Positions 37,615-47,900 of a stretch of 64,000 bases of DNA are shown here, in pieces (positions within the stretch are counted from its first letter, which is position 1; the number at the start of each line of letters is the position of its first letter). The position numbers and the translations under genes were made by a program. The notes below the pieces were generated by a model. That model was not told the origin of the DNA. It ran no database searches and saw only the letters and a list, made by a program, of their open reading frames with translations. This DNA comes from JAGVSZ01 sp019137045 (lineage in GTDB: Bacteria; Pseudomonadota; Gammaproteobacteria; Burkholderiales; SG8-39), in the NCBI GenBank assembly GCA_046347635.1, contig JAXMFT010000006.1, forward strand, positions 186,001-250,000, written 5' to 3'.

Positions 37615-37713
37615 GCGGGGCTCCACGGGTTGGGAAGTGCGCGTGAGGATAGCACCAGCGGCGCGGGGTGATTCCCGGTAGATTTGCGCGTTCTGCGCCC
37701 ATAACGACAAGCC

Positions 37714-39243
37714 GTGCGCCGGTTCCTCCGTCTTGCGAAGATCCTCTGGGTCGGGTTCCGCTTCGGTCTGGGCGAGTTCGCGCTCGCGGCCGATGCGGCC
37801 GGCCGCCTTCCGCGCGTGGTGCGCGCGGCGCTCGCCGCGCGGCGCTTCGAGGAGCCGCGCGCGGTGCGGCTGCGCCGCGCGCTCGAGACGCTGGGGCCGA
37901 TCTTCGTGAAGTTCGGGCAGGTGCTGTCCACGCGCCGCGACCTGCTGCCGCCGGACATCGCCGACGAGCTCGCCAAGCTCCAGGACCAGGTGCCGCCGTT
38001 CGCCTCCGGGCGCGCGGTGGCCGAGATCGAGCGCGCCTTCCGCAAGCCGGTCGGCGAAGTGTTCGCTTCGTTCGAGCGCACGCCGATCGCGAGCGCGTCC
38101 GTTGCGCAGGTGCACCTCGCACGGCTCCCGACCGGGGCCGAGGTCGCGGTGAAGGTGCTGCGGCCCGACATGCGTCCGGTGATCGCGCGCGACCTCGAGC
38201 TGCTCGACGCCGGCGCCTCGCTGGTCGAGCGCCTGTGGCCCGAGGGGCGGCGCCTGCGCCCGCGCGAGGTGGTGCGCGAGTTCGCCCGGCACCTCGACGA
38301 CGAGCTCGACCTCATGCGCGAGGCGGCCAACGCGAGCCAGCTGCGCCGCAATTTCCTGAACTCGCCCCTGCTGGTGGTGCCGGAAGTGCACTGGGACTGG
38401 TGCGCGAGCAGCGTCATGACGATGGAGCGCATGCACGGCATCCCGATCAGCCAGGTGGACGCGCTGCGCGCCGCCGGGCAGGACATCCCCCGCCTCGCGC
38501 GCTACGGGGTGGAGATCTTCTTCACGCAGGTCTTCCGCGACGCCTTCTTCCACGCCGACATGCACCCCGGGAACATCCTGGTGGCCGCCGACGGCCGCTA
38601 CGTCGCGCTCGACTTCGGGATCATGGCTTCGCTGTCGGACGCCGACCGGGACTATCTCGCGCAGAACTTCCTCGGGTTCTTCCAGCGCGACTACCGGCGC
38701 GTCGCCCAGGCGCACGTCGACGCCGGCTGGGTGCCGGCCGGCACGCGCGTGGACGAGTTCGAGGCGGCGATCCGCACCGTCTGCGAGCCGATCTTCGATC
38801 GGCCCCTGGCCGAGATCTCCTTCGGCCAGGTGCTGCTGCGCCTGTTCGCCACCGCGCGCCGGTTCAACTACGAGGTGCAGCCGCAGCTCGTGATGCTGCA
38901 GAAGACGCTGCTCAACATCGAGGGGCTGGGGCGCCAGCTCTATCCCGAGCTCGACCTCTGGACCACCGCCAAGCCGTTCCTCGAGCGGTGGATGGCCGGA
39001 CAGGTGGGCTGGCGCGGCTTCGCGCGCAATCTCGAGCGCGAGGCGCCGCTGTGGGCGAACCTGCTGCCGCAGCTCCCGCGCCTCGCGCACCGGCTGCTCG
39101 CGACCGACCCCGTCGCGGAGGTCGGACGCAGGCTCGACGCGATCCTCGCCGAGGAGCGGCGCCGCAACCGCCTGCTCGCGGCGCTCGTCCTGGTCGCCGC
39201 GGCGCTGCTCGGCGCGCTCCTCGTCGCGCAGCTCGCGCGCTAG
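37714..39243 (+). CDS. ubiB: Ubiquinone biosynthesis kinase-like protein UbiB
   Basis: Membrane-bound atypical kinase/ATPase needed for ubiquinone synthesis. The 509 residues contain the KxGQ motif in FVKFGQVLSTRRDLLPPDI (about residue 66), the Ala-rich loop ASASVAQVHLA, the nucleotide-binding VAVKVLRPD, and the catalytic-loop region DAFFHADMHPGNILV with metal-binding ALDFGIM. A hydrophobic C-terminal segment (about 485-505) anchors it in the inner membrane. GTG start; TAGATT 35 bases upstream may be its -10. Position downstream of ubiJ supports the name. Confidence 0.96.
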   Translation: MRRFLRLAKILWVGFRFGLGEFALAADAAGRLPRVVRAALAARRFEEPRAVRLRRALETLGPIFVKFGQVLSTRRDLLPPDIADELAKLQDQVPPFASGRAVAEIERAFRKPVGEVFASFERTPIASASVAQVHLARLPTGAEVAVKVLRPDMRPVIARDLELLDAGASLVERLWPEGRRLRPREVVREFARHLDDELDLMREAANASQLRRNFLNSPLLVVPEVHWDWCASSVMTMERMHGIPISQVDALRAAGQDIPRLARYGVEIFFTQVFRDAFFHADMHPGNILVAADGRYVALDFGIMASLSDADRDYLAQNFLGFFQRDYRRVAQAHVDAGWVPAGTRVDEFEAAIRTVCEPIFDRPLAEISFGQVLLRLFATARRFNYEVQPQLVMLQKTLLNIEGLGRQLYPELDLWTTAKPFLERWMAGQVGWRGFARNLEREAPLWANLLPQLPRLAHRLLATDPVAEVGRRLDAILAEERRRNRLLAALVLVAAALLGALLVAQLAR

Positions 39244-39250
39244 CGCCCGC

Positions 39251-39256
39251 TAGAAT
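39251..39256 (+). promoter_or_regulatory. Candidate -10 element TAGAAT, probable leaderless promoter
   Basis: TAGAAT begins 14 bases before the symporter ATG, just after the ubiB stop. A transcript starting about 7 bases after the box would begin at or beside the ATG. No ribosome site precedes the ATG. Confidence 0.5.
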
Positions 39257-39264
39257 CGCGCCCC

Positions 39265-40728
39265 ATGCTGGTCGCCTTCGTGGTGCTCTATCTCGCGGTC
39301 ACGATCGCGGTCGGCCTGTGGGCCGCCCGGCGCGTGCACAACGCGAAGGACTACCTCGTCGCCGGGCGCAGCCTGCCGCTCTACATGAACGTCGCGACGG
39401 TGTTCGCCACCTGGTTCGGCGCCGAGACGGTGCTCGCGGTGTCCTCCACGTTCCTGAAGGAAGGCCTGCGCGGCGTCGTCGCCGACCCGTTCGGCTTCTC
39501 GCTCTGCCTGATCCTCGTGGGGCTGCTCTTCGCGCGCGCGTTCTACCGCATGGATCTCCTCACGATCGGCGACTTCTACCGCAAGCGCTTCGGCCGCACC
39601 ACCGAGCTGGCGACGAGCCTGTGCATCACCCTGTCGTATCTCGGGTGGACCTCGGCGCAGATGATCGCCCTCGGGCTGGTGTTCAGCACCGTGTCGGGCG
39701 GGGCGATCCCGATCGCGTGGGGAATCGTGCTCGGGGCGGTCATCGTGCTGGTCTACACCCTGTTCGGCGGAATGTTCTCGGTGGCGTTCACCGACCTCTT
39801 CCAGACCGTGGTCATCGTGCTCGGGCTGCTCTACCTCGCCTGGCTGCTCGCCGGGATGGCGGGCGGCGCCGGCGCGGTGTTCGCGCACGCGCTCGGCGCC
39901 GGGAAGTTCGAGTTCTGGCCGCGGCTCGAGGCGAAGGAGACGCTCGCCTTCCTCGCCGCGTGGCTCACCGCGGCCATCGGCGGCATCCCGCAGCAGGACG
40001 TGTTCCAGCGCGTGACCTCGGCGCGGGACGAGCGGACCGCGGTGCGCGGCTCGATCATCGGCGGCACCCTCTACTTCGCGTTCGCGTTCCTGCCGATCTT
40101 CCTCGCCTACTCCGCGTTCCTGATCGACCGCGACATGGTGTCCACGCTCCTCGGCGCCGAGGGCACACGCTTCCAGGAGATCCTCCCGACGCTGATCCTG
40201 GAGCACACCCCGCTCTTCGCCCAGGTCATGTTCTTCGGCGCGCTGCTCTCCGCGATCCTGTCCACCGCGAGCGGCGCGCTGCTCGCGCCGACGGGGCTCT
40301 TCACCGAGAACGTGCTGAAGCGCCTCTACCCGCACATGAGCGACCGCCAGTTCCTGTTCACGCTGCGGCTGGTGCTGGCGCTGTTCACCTTCGCGGTCGC
40401 GAGCTTCGCGCTCGCGAGCGAGGCCTCGATCTACCAGATGGTGCAGAACACCTACAAGATCACGCTCGTCTCGTGCATCGTGCCGCTCGCCGCCGGGGTG
40501 TTCTGGCAGCGGGCCACGGCGCAGGGCGCGCTCGCGTCGGTCGCCCTCGGCCTGCTGACGTGGATCGCCATGGAGCTCTTCCTCCCCGACGGCACCTGGC
40601 CGCCGCAGCTCGTCGGGCTCGCCTTCTCGATCCTCGGCATGGTCGCCGGCTCGTACGCATCGCGCGCGCCGCGCCCGCACGACGTCCACGGCCCGCAGGC
40701 CGTCCACGGCTCCCACAGGAGGCAGTGA
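39265..40728 (+). CDS. Sodium:solute symporter (SSS family)
   Basis: A 487-residue transporter with about 13 membrane helices of the LeuT fold. Family features include DYLVAGRSLPLYMNVATVF near the N-terminus, TWFGAETVLAVSS, SYLGWTSAQMIALG and the sodium-site region GGIPQQDVFQRVTSARDE. It resembles the solute-sodium symporters for osmolytes, carboxylates or sugars; substrate cannot be told from sequence. The sulfatase gene follows 6 bases later, so the two are probably one operon and the substrate may be linked to a sulfated compound. Confidence 0.88.
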   Translation: MLVAFVVLYLAVTIAVGLWAARRVHNAKDYLVAGRSLPLYMNVATVFATWFGAETVLAVSSTFLKEGLRGVVADPFGFSLCLILVGLLFARAFYRMDLLTIGDFYRKRFGRTTELATSLCITLSYLGWTSAQMIALGLVFSTVSGGAIPIAWGIVLGAVIVLVYTLFGGMFSVAFTDLFQTVVIVLGLLYLAWLLAGMAGGAGAVFAHALGAGKFEFWPRLEAKETLAFLAAWLTAAIGGIPQQDVFQRVTSARDERTAVRGSIIGGTLYFAFAFLPIFLAYSAFLIDRDMVSTLLGAEGTRFQEILPTLILEHTPLFAQVMFFGALLSAILSTASGALLAPTGLFTENVLKRLYPHMSDRQFLFTLRLVLALFTFAVASFALASEASIYQMVQNTYKITLVSCIVPLAAGVFWQRATAQGALASVALGLLTWIAMELFLPDGTWPPQLVGLAFSILGMVAGSYASRAPRPHDVHGPQAVHGSHRRQ

Positions 40729-40734
40729 GCTTCG

Positions 40735-42114
40735 ATGAAACGCCCGAACCTGCTCGTGATCCTCATCGACGACCTGCGCTTCGACGAGTTCGGCGCCGGC
40801 GGCCACCCGTACATGAAGACCCCGCACGTCGACCGCATCGCGCACGAGGGCGCGACGTTCACGCGGGCGTTCCACCCCACGCCGATCTGCTCGCCCAACC
40901 GCGCCTCGATCCTCACCGGCCAGTACGCGAGCCGGCACGGCATCATCGACAACGTCGCGCGCGACGCCGCCAGCATGCGGCTGCCGAACTACCACCTCGA
41001 GCTGCAGCGGCTCGGGTACGAGACCGCGCACATCGGCAAATGGCACATGGGGAACGAGGCGGGGCCGCGCCCCGGCTACGACCTGTGGGTGAGCTTCAAG
41101 GGGCACGGACGGCTCGTCGACCCGGTGCTCAACGAGAACGGGACGGAGGTCCAGCAGCGGGGCTACATCACCGATCTCCTGAACGAGCGCGCGGTGCGCT
41201 TCCTAGAAGCGAAGCGCAACCGGCCGTTCGCGCTCTTCCTCGCGCACAAGGCGGTGCACCCGGACGCGGTCCAGGCCGCGGACGGGACGCTCGACCTCAC
41301 GAGCGGGGGCGGCTACATGGTGCCGGCGCGGCACGCCGATCTCTACAAGGGCGCGGTGTTCCCGAAGCGCCCGAACATGCTGCCGCCCGACGAGGTCGTG
41401 AAGCAGAAGCCGGTGTGGGCGGAAGCGTTCCGGCTCAAGGCGAGCGAGCGCTCGCAGGCGACGCTGCGCGCGATCCAGGCGGGCACGCAGGAGGAGATCC
41501 GCCTGCGCGCGGCGATGATGGCCTCCGTGGACGAAGGCGTCGGGATGATCCTCGAGTCGCTCGCGCGCACGAAGCAGCTCGACGACACCGCCATCCTCTT
41601 CCTCGGTGACAACGGCTATTTCTTCGGCGAGCACGGGCTCGGCCCCGAGCGGCGCTTCGCGTACGAGGAAGGCATCCGCGCACCGTTCGTGCTGCGCTAT
41701 CCGCGCAGGGCGAAGGCGGGCACGACGGTCAAGGACCTCGCGTTGACGATCGACATCGCGCCGACCATGGTGACCCTCGCCGGCGGCAGGCCGCTCGGCT
41801 CGATGCAGGGCCGCTCGCTCCTGCCGCTGCTGGCGGGCAGGCGCGCCGGCTGGCGGAAAGCCGTGCTGTGCGAGTACTTCAGCGAGAACGCGCTGCCGTG
41901 GCTCGTGGGCATGAGCTACAAGGCGGTGCGGACCGACCGCCACAAGCTCATCCACTGGGTGAACCGCGGCGGCGGCCTGCTCGACGAGCTGTACGACCTC
42001 GAGCGCGATCCCTACGAGCTGAAGAACGTGATCGGCAGCCGCGCCCATGCGCAGGTCGCGGCGCGGCTGCGCAAAGCGCTCGCGCGGCTGGTGGCGGAGT
42101 CGGTGGGGCTGTAG
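40735..42114 (+). CDS. Type I sulfatase (formylglycine-dependent)
   Basis: A 459-residue hydrolase of the alkaline-phosphatase/sulfatase superfamily. Metal ligands Asp12-Asp13 are in LVILIDDLRFDEFG. The modification motif is Cys52-S-P-N-Arg56 (PICSPNRASILTG), where Cys would become formylglycine. A second metal motif is FLGDNGYFFGEHG. There is no signal peptide, so it may be cytoplasmic, which is unusual for sulfatases. Close relatives include choline sulfatase and phosphonate monoester hydrolase. No formylglycine-generating enzyme gene is in the window. It follows the symporter by 6 bases. Confidence 0.9.
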   Translation: MKRPNLLVILIDDLRFDEFGAGGHPYMKTPHVDRIAHEGATFTRAFHPTPICSPNRASILTGQYASRHGIIDNVARDAASMRLPNYHLELQRLGYETAHIGKWHMGNEAGPRPGYDLWVSFKGHGRLVDPVLNENGTEVQQRGYITDLLNERAVRFLEAKRNRPFALFLAHKAVHPDAVQAADGTLDLTSGGGYMVPARHADLYKGAVFPKRPNMLPPDEVVKQKPVWAEAFRLKASERSQATLRAIQAGTQEEIRLRAAMMASVDEGVGMILESLARTKQLDDTAILFLGDNGYFFGEHGLGPERRFAYEEGIRAPFVLRYPRRAKAGTTVKDLALTIDIAPTMVTLAGGRPLGSMQGRSLLPLLAGRRAGWRKAVLCEYFSENALPWLVGMSYKAVRTDRHKLIHWVNRGGGLLDELYDLERDPYELKNVIGSRAHAQVAARLRKALARLVAESVGL

Positions 42115-42140
42115 CGTCGCTCCCGCACCTGCTCTCCTAA

Positions 42141-42194
42141 ATTCTTGCTAGGTAGCAAAATTCTCTACTGACATTCTTGCGTCATAGCAAGAAT
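42141..42194. repeat. AT-rich cluster of inverted repeats between convergent genes
   Basis: ATTCTTGCTA (42141-42150) pairs with TAGCAAGAAT (42185-42194), a perfect 10-base inverted repeat. Two shorter hairpins are nested: TTGCTA-GG-TAGCAA (42145-42158) and ATTCTTGC-N6-GCAAGAAT (42173-42194). The block is far more AT-rich than its surroundings. It could be a two-way terminator for the sulfatase and guanine deaminase genes, or the operator of a lost gene. Confidence 0.6.
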
Positions 42195-42217
42195 TTCGGT
42201 AACCCCGTAACCAGCGA

Positions 42218-43555
42218 CTAACCGAACCGCTGCGCCGGCCGGGCGTAGACGCGCTTGCCTGCCGCGTACGTCGCCCGCACTGCGCGATCGTCCCCGAGCG
42301 TCATCTGGATGAACAGCGCCTCGGCGAGGTCCGCGGCGTGCCTCATGCGGAACGCGATCAGCGGCGTCGACTTGAGGTCGAGCACCACCAGGTCGGCCTC
42401 CATCCCCGGCGCGAGGCTGCCGATCGTGTCCTCGAGGTCGAGCGCGTGTGCGCCGCCGCGGGTGGCGAGATAAAAGGCATGCCCCGCCGATAGCGAGTAA
42501 CCGTTCATCTGCGCCGCCTTGTAGGCCTCGTTCAGCGTCTGCAGGAACGAGAGCGTGGTGCCGCCGCCCACGTCGGTCGCGAGCCCGACGCGCACCGGGC
42601 GCTCCGTCCGCGTCGCCTTGCCTAGATCGAAGGCGCCGCTGCCGAGGAAGAAGTTCGAGGTGGGGCAATGCGCGATCGCCGTGCCGGTCTCGTGCATGCG
42701 CGCGAGCTCCCGCTCGGAGAGGTGCAGGCAGTGACCGTAGACCGCGCGCCGCCCGAGCAGGCCGTAGTGGTCGTACACGTCGAGGTAGTCGCGGCGCCCG
42801 GGGAAGAGCGCTCGCGCCCACTCGACCTCGGCCTTGTTCTCGGACACGTGCGACTGCACGAAGCAGTCCGGGTGCTCGCGCTTGAGCGCCCCCGCGGCGG
42901 CGAGCTGCTCCGGCGTGCTGGTCGGCGCGAACCGCGGGGTGATCGCGTACATCGAACGCCCCCGGCCGTGCCACCTCGCGATCAGCGCCTTCGATTCGTC
43001 GTAGGCGCGCTGCGCGGTGTCGGAGACCGCCGCGGGCGCGTTGCGGTCCATCAGCACCTTGCCGGCGATCATCCGCAGGCCGAGCCGGGTGGATTCCTCG
43101 AAGAACGCGTCGACCGACTGCGGATGCACCGTGCAGTACACCGCCGCCGTGGTGATGCCGTTGCGCAGGCATTCCTTCAGGAACACCCGCGCCGCGGCGC
43201 GCGCATGGCGCTCGTCGGCGAAGCGCTGCTCGGCGACGAACGTGTACTTGTTCAGCCAGTCGAGGAGCTGCGCGCCGTACGCGCCGATGATCTCGGTCTG
43301 CGGGTAGTGGACGTGGCAGTCGACGAACCCGGCCATGATCAGCGCGTCGCGGCCGTGGTCCTCGACTTTCGTGCCGCGCGGCAGCTTCCCGCGCAGCGCG
43401 CGCGCCGGCCCGAAATGCGCGATCCGGCCGCCGGCCATCGCGACGATGGCGTCGGGCTCGTAGCGCATCGTCGCCTCGAGCCCCTGCTGGAACGGGTCGC
43501 CCGTGTACGTCAGCGCCGGCCCGCGGATGGCCGTGACGCGCGCCGCCGCGGCCAT
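42218..43555 (-). CDS. guaD: Guanine deaminase
   Basis: Zinc amidohydrolase that converts guanine to xanthine and ammonia. In the 445 residues, His81 and His83 form the HxH metal site (FVDCHVHYPQTEIIGAYG). LLDWLNKYTFVAEQRF, VQSHVSENKAEVEWA, YGHCLHLSERE and IAHCPTSNFFLGSGAFDLG are typical of GuaD, as is the Asp in LATDVGGGTTLS. Cytoplasmic. It starts 7 bases after the outer-membrane efflux gene on the same strand, so it may be read through from the RND operon. No other purine catabolism genes are nearby. Confidence 0.95.
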   Translation of the reverse strand: MAAAARVTAIRGPALTYTGDPFQQGLEATMRYEPDAIVAMAGGRIAHFGPARALRGKLPRGTKVEDHGRDALIMAGFVDCHVHYPQTEIIGAYGAQLLDWLNKYTFVAEQRFADERHARAAARVFLKECLRNGITTAAVYCTVHPQSVDAFFEESTRLGLRMIAGKVLMDRNAPAAVSDTAQRAYDESKALIARWHGRGRSMYAITPRFAPTSTPEQLAAAGALKREHPDCFVQSHVSENKAEVEWARALFPGRRDYLDVYDHYGLLGRRAVYGHCLHLSERELARMHETGTAIAHCPTSNFFLGSGAFDLGKATRTERPVRVGLATDVGGGTTLSFLQTLNEAYKAAQMNGYSLSAGHAFYLATRGGAHALDLEDTIGSLAPGMEADLVVLDLKSTPLIAFRMRHAADLAEALFIQMTLGDDRAVRATYAAGKRVYARPAQRFG

Positions 43556-43562
43556 CGCAGCC

Positions 43563-44996
43563 TCAGCGCCCCGCCGGCCGCGCGAGCTGCGGCTGCGGCG
43601 CGAGCCGCGCGGCCTCGTCCACCCAGCCCCCGCCGACCGCCTGGTAGACGTTCACGATCTGCGTGTAGCGGTCGGCCTGCGAGCGCACCGCGGTGAGTTC
43701 CGCGCTGAAGAGCTCGTTCTCCGCGTACAGCACCTCGAGATAACTGGCGTAGCCGTTGTCGAACCGCAGCCGCGACAGCCGCGCGTACTCGCGCAGCGCC
43801 GCCACGCGCCGCGCCTGCGCCTCCGACTCGGCGCGCTTCTTGATCGTTCCCACGAGCGCGTCGTTCGTCTCCCGGAACGCGTTGAGGATGGTCTGTTGAT
43901 AGAACGCCAGCGCCTCCCGCTGCCCGCCCTCCGCGGCCTGCACCTGGCCCTCGATCGCGCCGAAGGTGAAGATCGGCCCGGCGAGGCCCGCGGCGAGCGT
44001 CCAGGCGGTCGCCGGACCGGTCAGGAAGTCGCCGAAGGCGGTGCTCACCGAGCCGAGCAGGCCGGTGAGCGAGAGGGTCGGGAAGTAGAGCGCCTTCGCC
44101 GCGCCGATGTTCGCGTTCGCCGCAACCAGGTTCTGCTCCGCCTGCAGGATGTCCGGGCGCCGCTCGAGCAGCGTCGACGGAAGGTCGGCCGGAATCCCCG
44201 GCGCGGCGAGCTCGTCGAGCGTTCGTCCGCGCGGGATCGGTCCCGGGTTGCGGCCGAGCAGGACCGAGATCAGGTTCTCCTGCGCCGAGATCTGCTGCTC
44301 GAGCGCGGGAATCGCGGCGAGCGCCTGCTGGTACTGCGACTCGACCTGCTTCAGCTCGACCTCCGACACGACGCCGCCCTGGAACCGCAGGTCGAAGATG
44401 CGCGCGGTGTCGGCGTAGTTCTTCGCCGTGGCCTGCGAGATCTCGAGCTGGCGGTCGAGCGCCCGCAGCGCGATGTAGCTCGCCGCGACGCTCGTCACGA
44501 GCGACAGGATGACGCCGCGGCGGCCCTGCTCGCTCGCGTAGACCTGCGCCTGTGCGGCCTCGCTCTGGCGGCGGACGCGGCCGAAGAGGTCGATCTGCCA
44601 CTGCGCGCTGAGCGCGCCCTGGTAGAGCGTGTAGTACGGATCGGCCGGCGCGGGGATCGGCGGATTGCCGAGGCGGCTCGAACGGCTGCGGGTCGCGTCG
44701 AGGCTGTACCCGATCTGCGGGTAGAACTGCGCGCGCGTCGTCGCGAGCGCGCCGATGAACTGGTCGACCCGCGCCGCCGCGATGCGCACGTCGCGGTTCT
44801 CGCGCAACGCCTCGTCGATCAGCTGGTCCAGCACCGGATCGCCGAAGTCGCGCCACCACTGCGTGTTCGCGACGTCCGCGGCCTGCGGATAGTCGATGCG
44901 CCATTGCGCCGGCACCTCGCTCGCCGGGCGCTCGTAGTCGGGACCGACGGTGCAGGCGCAAAGCGCGGCGGCGAGCAGGAGCGCCAGCCGCCGCAT
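43563..44996 (-). CDS. RND efflux outer-membrane lipoprotein (NodT/OprM family)
   Basis: TolC-like channel protein, 477 residues. It has a lipoprotein signal ending LCAC (Cys15), the N-terminal TVGPDYERPASEVP motif of OprM-type proteins, and two tandem OEP domains rich in long helices (for example ERRPDILQAEQNLVAANANIG midway). It would form a trimeric duct through the outer membrane for the RND pump encoded upstream. One base separates the RND stop codon from this ATG, so the genes are coupled. Confidence 0.95.
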   Translation of the reverse strand: MRRLALLLAAALCACTVGPDYERPASEVPAQWRIDYPQAADVANTQWWRDFGDPVLDQLIDEALRENRDVRIAAARVDQFIGALATTRAQFYPQIGYSLDATRSRSSRLGNPPIPAPADPYYTLYQGALSAQWQIDLFGRVRRQSEAAQAQVYASEQGRRGVILSLVTSVAASYIALRALDRQLEISQATAKNYADTARIFDLRFQGGVVSEVELKQVESQYQQALAAIPALEQQISAQENLISVLLGRNPGPIPRGRTLDELAAPGIPADLPSTLLERRPDILQAEQNLVAANANIGAAKALYFPTLSLTGLLGSVSTAFGDFLTGPATAWTLAAGLAGPIFTFGAIEGQVQAAEGGQREALAFYQQTILNAFRETNDALVGTIKKRAESEAQARRVAALREYARLSRLRFDNGYASYLEVLYAENELFSAELTAVRSQADRYTQIVNVYQAVGGGWVDEAARLAPQPQLARPAGR

Positions 44997-44997
44997 T

Positions 44998-47900
44998 TCA
45001 GTCGCCCTCCCGCTGCGCTTGCGGCGCCGCCGCGGGCGCCGCCCCGCCGTGCGCCGGACCGGCCGGCGCCGCCTTGCTTCCGCCGACGCGCGCGCTCAGG
45101 CTCTCGAGCATCCAGAAGAAGAGCGGTGCGAAGAAGACCGCCACCACGGTCGACGCGAGGATCCCGCCGATCACGCCGGTGCCGATCGCGCGCAGGCTGT
45201 TCGCCCCGGGCCCGCTCGCGAGCGCGAGCGGGACGCAGCCGAGGCCGAACGCGAGCGAGGTCATCACGATCGCGCGCAGCCGCAGCCCCGCCGCCTCGAT
45301 CGCCGCCGCGCGCACCGCCATGCCGTGGCGCACGCGCTCGATCGCGAACTCGCAGATCAGGATCGCGTTCTTCGCCGACAGCCCCACCAGCGTGACCAGG
45401 CCGACCTGGAAGTACACGTCGTTCTCGAGCCCGCGCACCCAGGTGAGGGCGAGCGCGCCGAGGATCGCGATCGGCACGGTCAGCACCACCGCGATCGGCA
45501 GCGTCCACTTCTCGAACTGCGCGGCGAGCAGCAGGAAGACGACGATCAGGCCGGCGACGAAGGCGATGGCCGAGGTGCCGCCGGATTGCTTCTCCTGCAG
45601 CGCCTGGCCGGCCCACGCGAAGGAGAAATCGCCCGGCAGCGTGTCGCGCGCCACCGCCTCCATCGCCGCGAGCGCCTGGCCGGAGCTGAAGCCGGGCGCC
45701 GGGCTGCCGGTGACCTTCACCGCGGGGAAGCCGTTGAAGCGCTCGAGCAGCTTCGGCGCGGCGACGTACTTCACCGTGATCAGCGCCGACAGCGGGACCA
45801 TCGTGCCGGTCTTGGAGCGCACGTACACCTTGTTGAAGTCGTCGGGATTGATGCGGTAGTCCGCGTCGGCCTGCAGCACTACCCACCACACGCGGCTGAA
45901 CTGGCTGAACTGGCCGGCGACCGACGAGCCGAAGAAGCTCTGCATGGTCTGGAACGCGTCCTGCACCGGCACGCCGAGCACCTCGGCCTTGTTGCGGTCG
46001 AGGTCGACGAAGAGCTGCTGCGTCGCCCCGCGGAACGTGGTCGTGATCCCCGCGAGCTCGGGCCGCTGGCGCGCCGCAGCGAGGTAGGCCTGCACCGCCT
46101 GGCTCGTCGCCCGCGTGTCGCCCGCGCCGCGGTTCTGGATGTAGAACTCGAACCCGCCGGTGGTGCCGAGGCCCGGGATCGAGGGCGGGTTGAGCGCGAA
46201 GACGAACCCTTCCTTGAGCTGCGCGAACTGCGCGTTCAATCGCGGCAGGACGGCGAAGGTGAGCTGGGACGGATCGGTGCGCACGTCGAACGGCTTCATC
46301 GACGGAAAGAAGACCGCGGCGTTGTTGCGGAAGGTCCCGTCGACCAGGCTGTAGCCGTTGACCACCGCCACGTCCTGCACCGCCGGCTCGGCGGCGAGGA
46401 TCTTCTCGGCCTTCTCGATCAGCGCGCCGACATAGCCCTGGCTCGCGGTGTCCGGCGTCTCGACGACGATGAAGAAGTAGCCCTGGTCCTCGTCGGGCAC
46501 GAAGCTGCCCGGGAGCGCCCGGAACATCATGACGATGCCGGCGAGGATGGCGAGGTAGACCCCCAGACCGACCGGCCAGCGCTGGACGAGCCGCGCGACC
46601 CCGCCGACGTAGCCGTCGGTGAGGCGCTGGAAACCCGCCTCGAACCAGCGGAAGAAGCCGCGCTTCTCGCCGTGGTGCGCCTTGATGATGATCGCCGCGA
46701 GCGCGGGCGAGAGCGTGAGCGCCATCACCCCGGAGATCACCACCGAGATGGCGATCGTGATCGCGAACTGCTGGTACAGCGTGCCGGTCACCCCGCCGAG
46801 GAACGCGACCGGCAGGAACACCGCGACCAGCACCAGCACGATCGAGATCAGCGCACCGGCGATCTCGCTCATCGCCCGCTTCGCGGCCGCGAGCGCCCCG
46901 AGCCCGTGCTTGGTCATGTTGGTCTCGACGTTCTCGACCACCACGATCGCGTCGTCGACCACCAGCCCGATCGCGAGGATCAGGCCGAACATCGTCAGCA
47001 TGTTGATCGAGAAGCCGAGCAGGTGCATGCCGATGAAGGTGCCGACGATCGACACCGGCACGGCGAGGATCGGGATGATGGTCGCGCGCAGGCTCTGCAG
47101 GAAGAGGTACACGACCAGGATCACCAGCACCACCGCCTCGAAGAAGGTGTGCACCACCTTGTCGATCGAGTTCAGGGTGAACAGGCTGGTGTCGAGCGTG
47201 ATCTTGTAGTCGAGGCCGGTGGGGAACTGCTTCTTCAGTTCCTCCATGCGGGCGCGCACCGCGCGCGCGGTCTCCACCGCGTTGGCGCCCGGCTGCTGGA
47301 AGATGCCGATGGTGGTCGCGGTCTTGCCGTTCATGCGGCTCGCGATCGAGTAGTCGCGTTTGGCGAGCTCCACCCGGCCGATGTCGCGCACGCGCACGAT
47401 CGCCGTGCCCTCCTTCGCCGCGCGGACGATGATGTTCTCGAACTCCTCGGGCTTGGTGAGCAACCCCTGCGCGGTCACGACGTAGGTCTGCTGCACGCCC
47501 CGCGGGGCCGGCTCCGCGCCGATCTGGCCGATGCCGAAGGTCTGGTTCTGGCCCTGGATCGCGTTCGCCACCTCCTGCACCGTGATCCCGAGCTGCGCCA
47601 TGCGGTCGGGCCGCAGCCACACCCGCATCGCGATGTCGGGCAGGCCGAACACCTGCGCGCGGTTCGCGCCCGGCACGCGCTTCAGCTCCTCGAGCACGTA
47701 CAGGTTCGCGTAGTTGTCGATGTAGGTCGAGGTGTAGCGCTCGTCGGGCGAGAAGATCGACAGCACCATCATGATGCTCGAGGACTTCTTCTCCACGGTG
47801 ACGCCCTGCTGGGACACGACCTGCGGGATCAGCGGCAGCGCCTGGCTCACGCGATTCTGGACGTTGACCTGGTTGATGTCCGGGTTGCTGCCCGGCTGGA

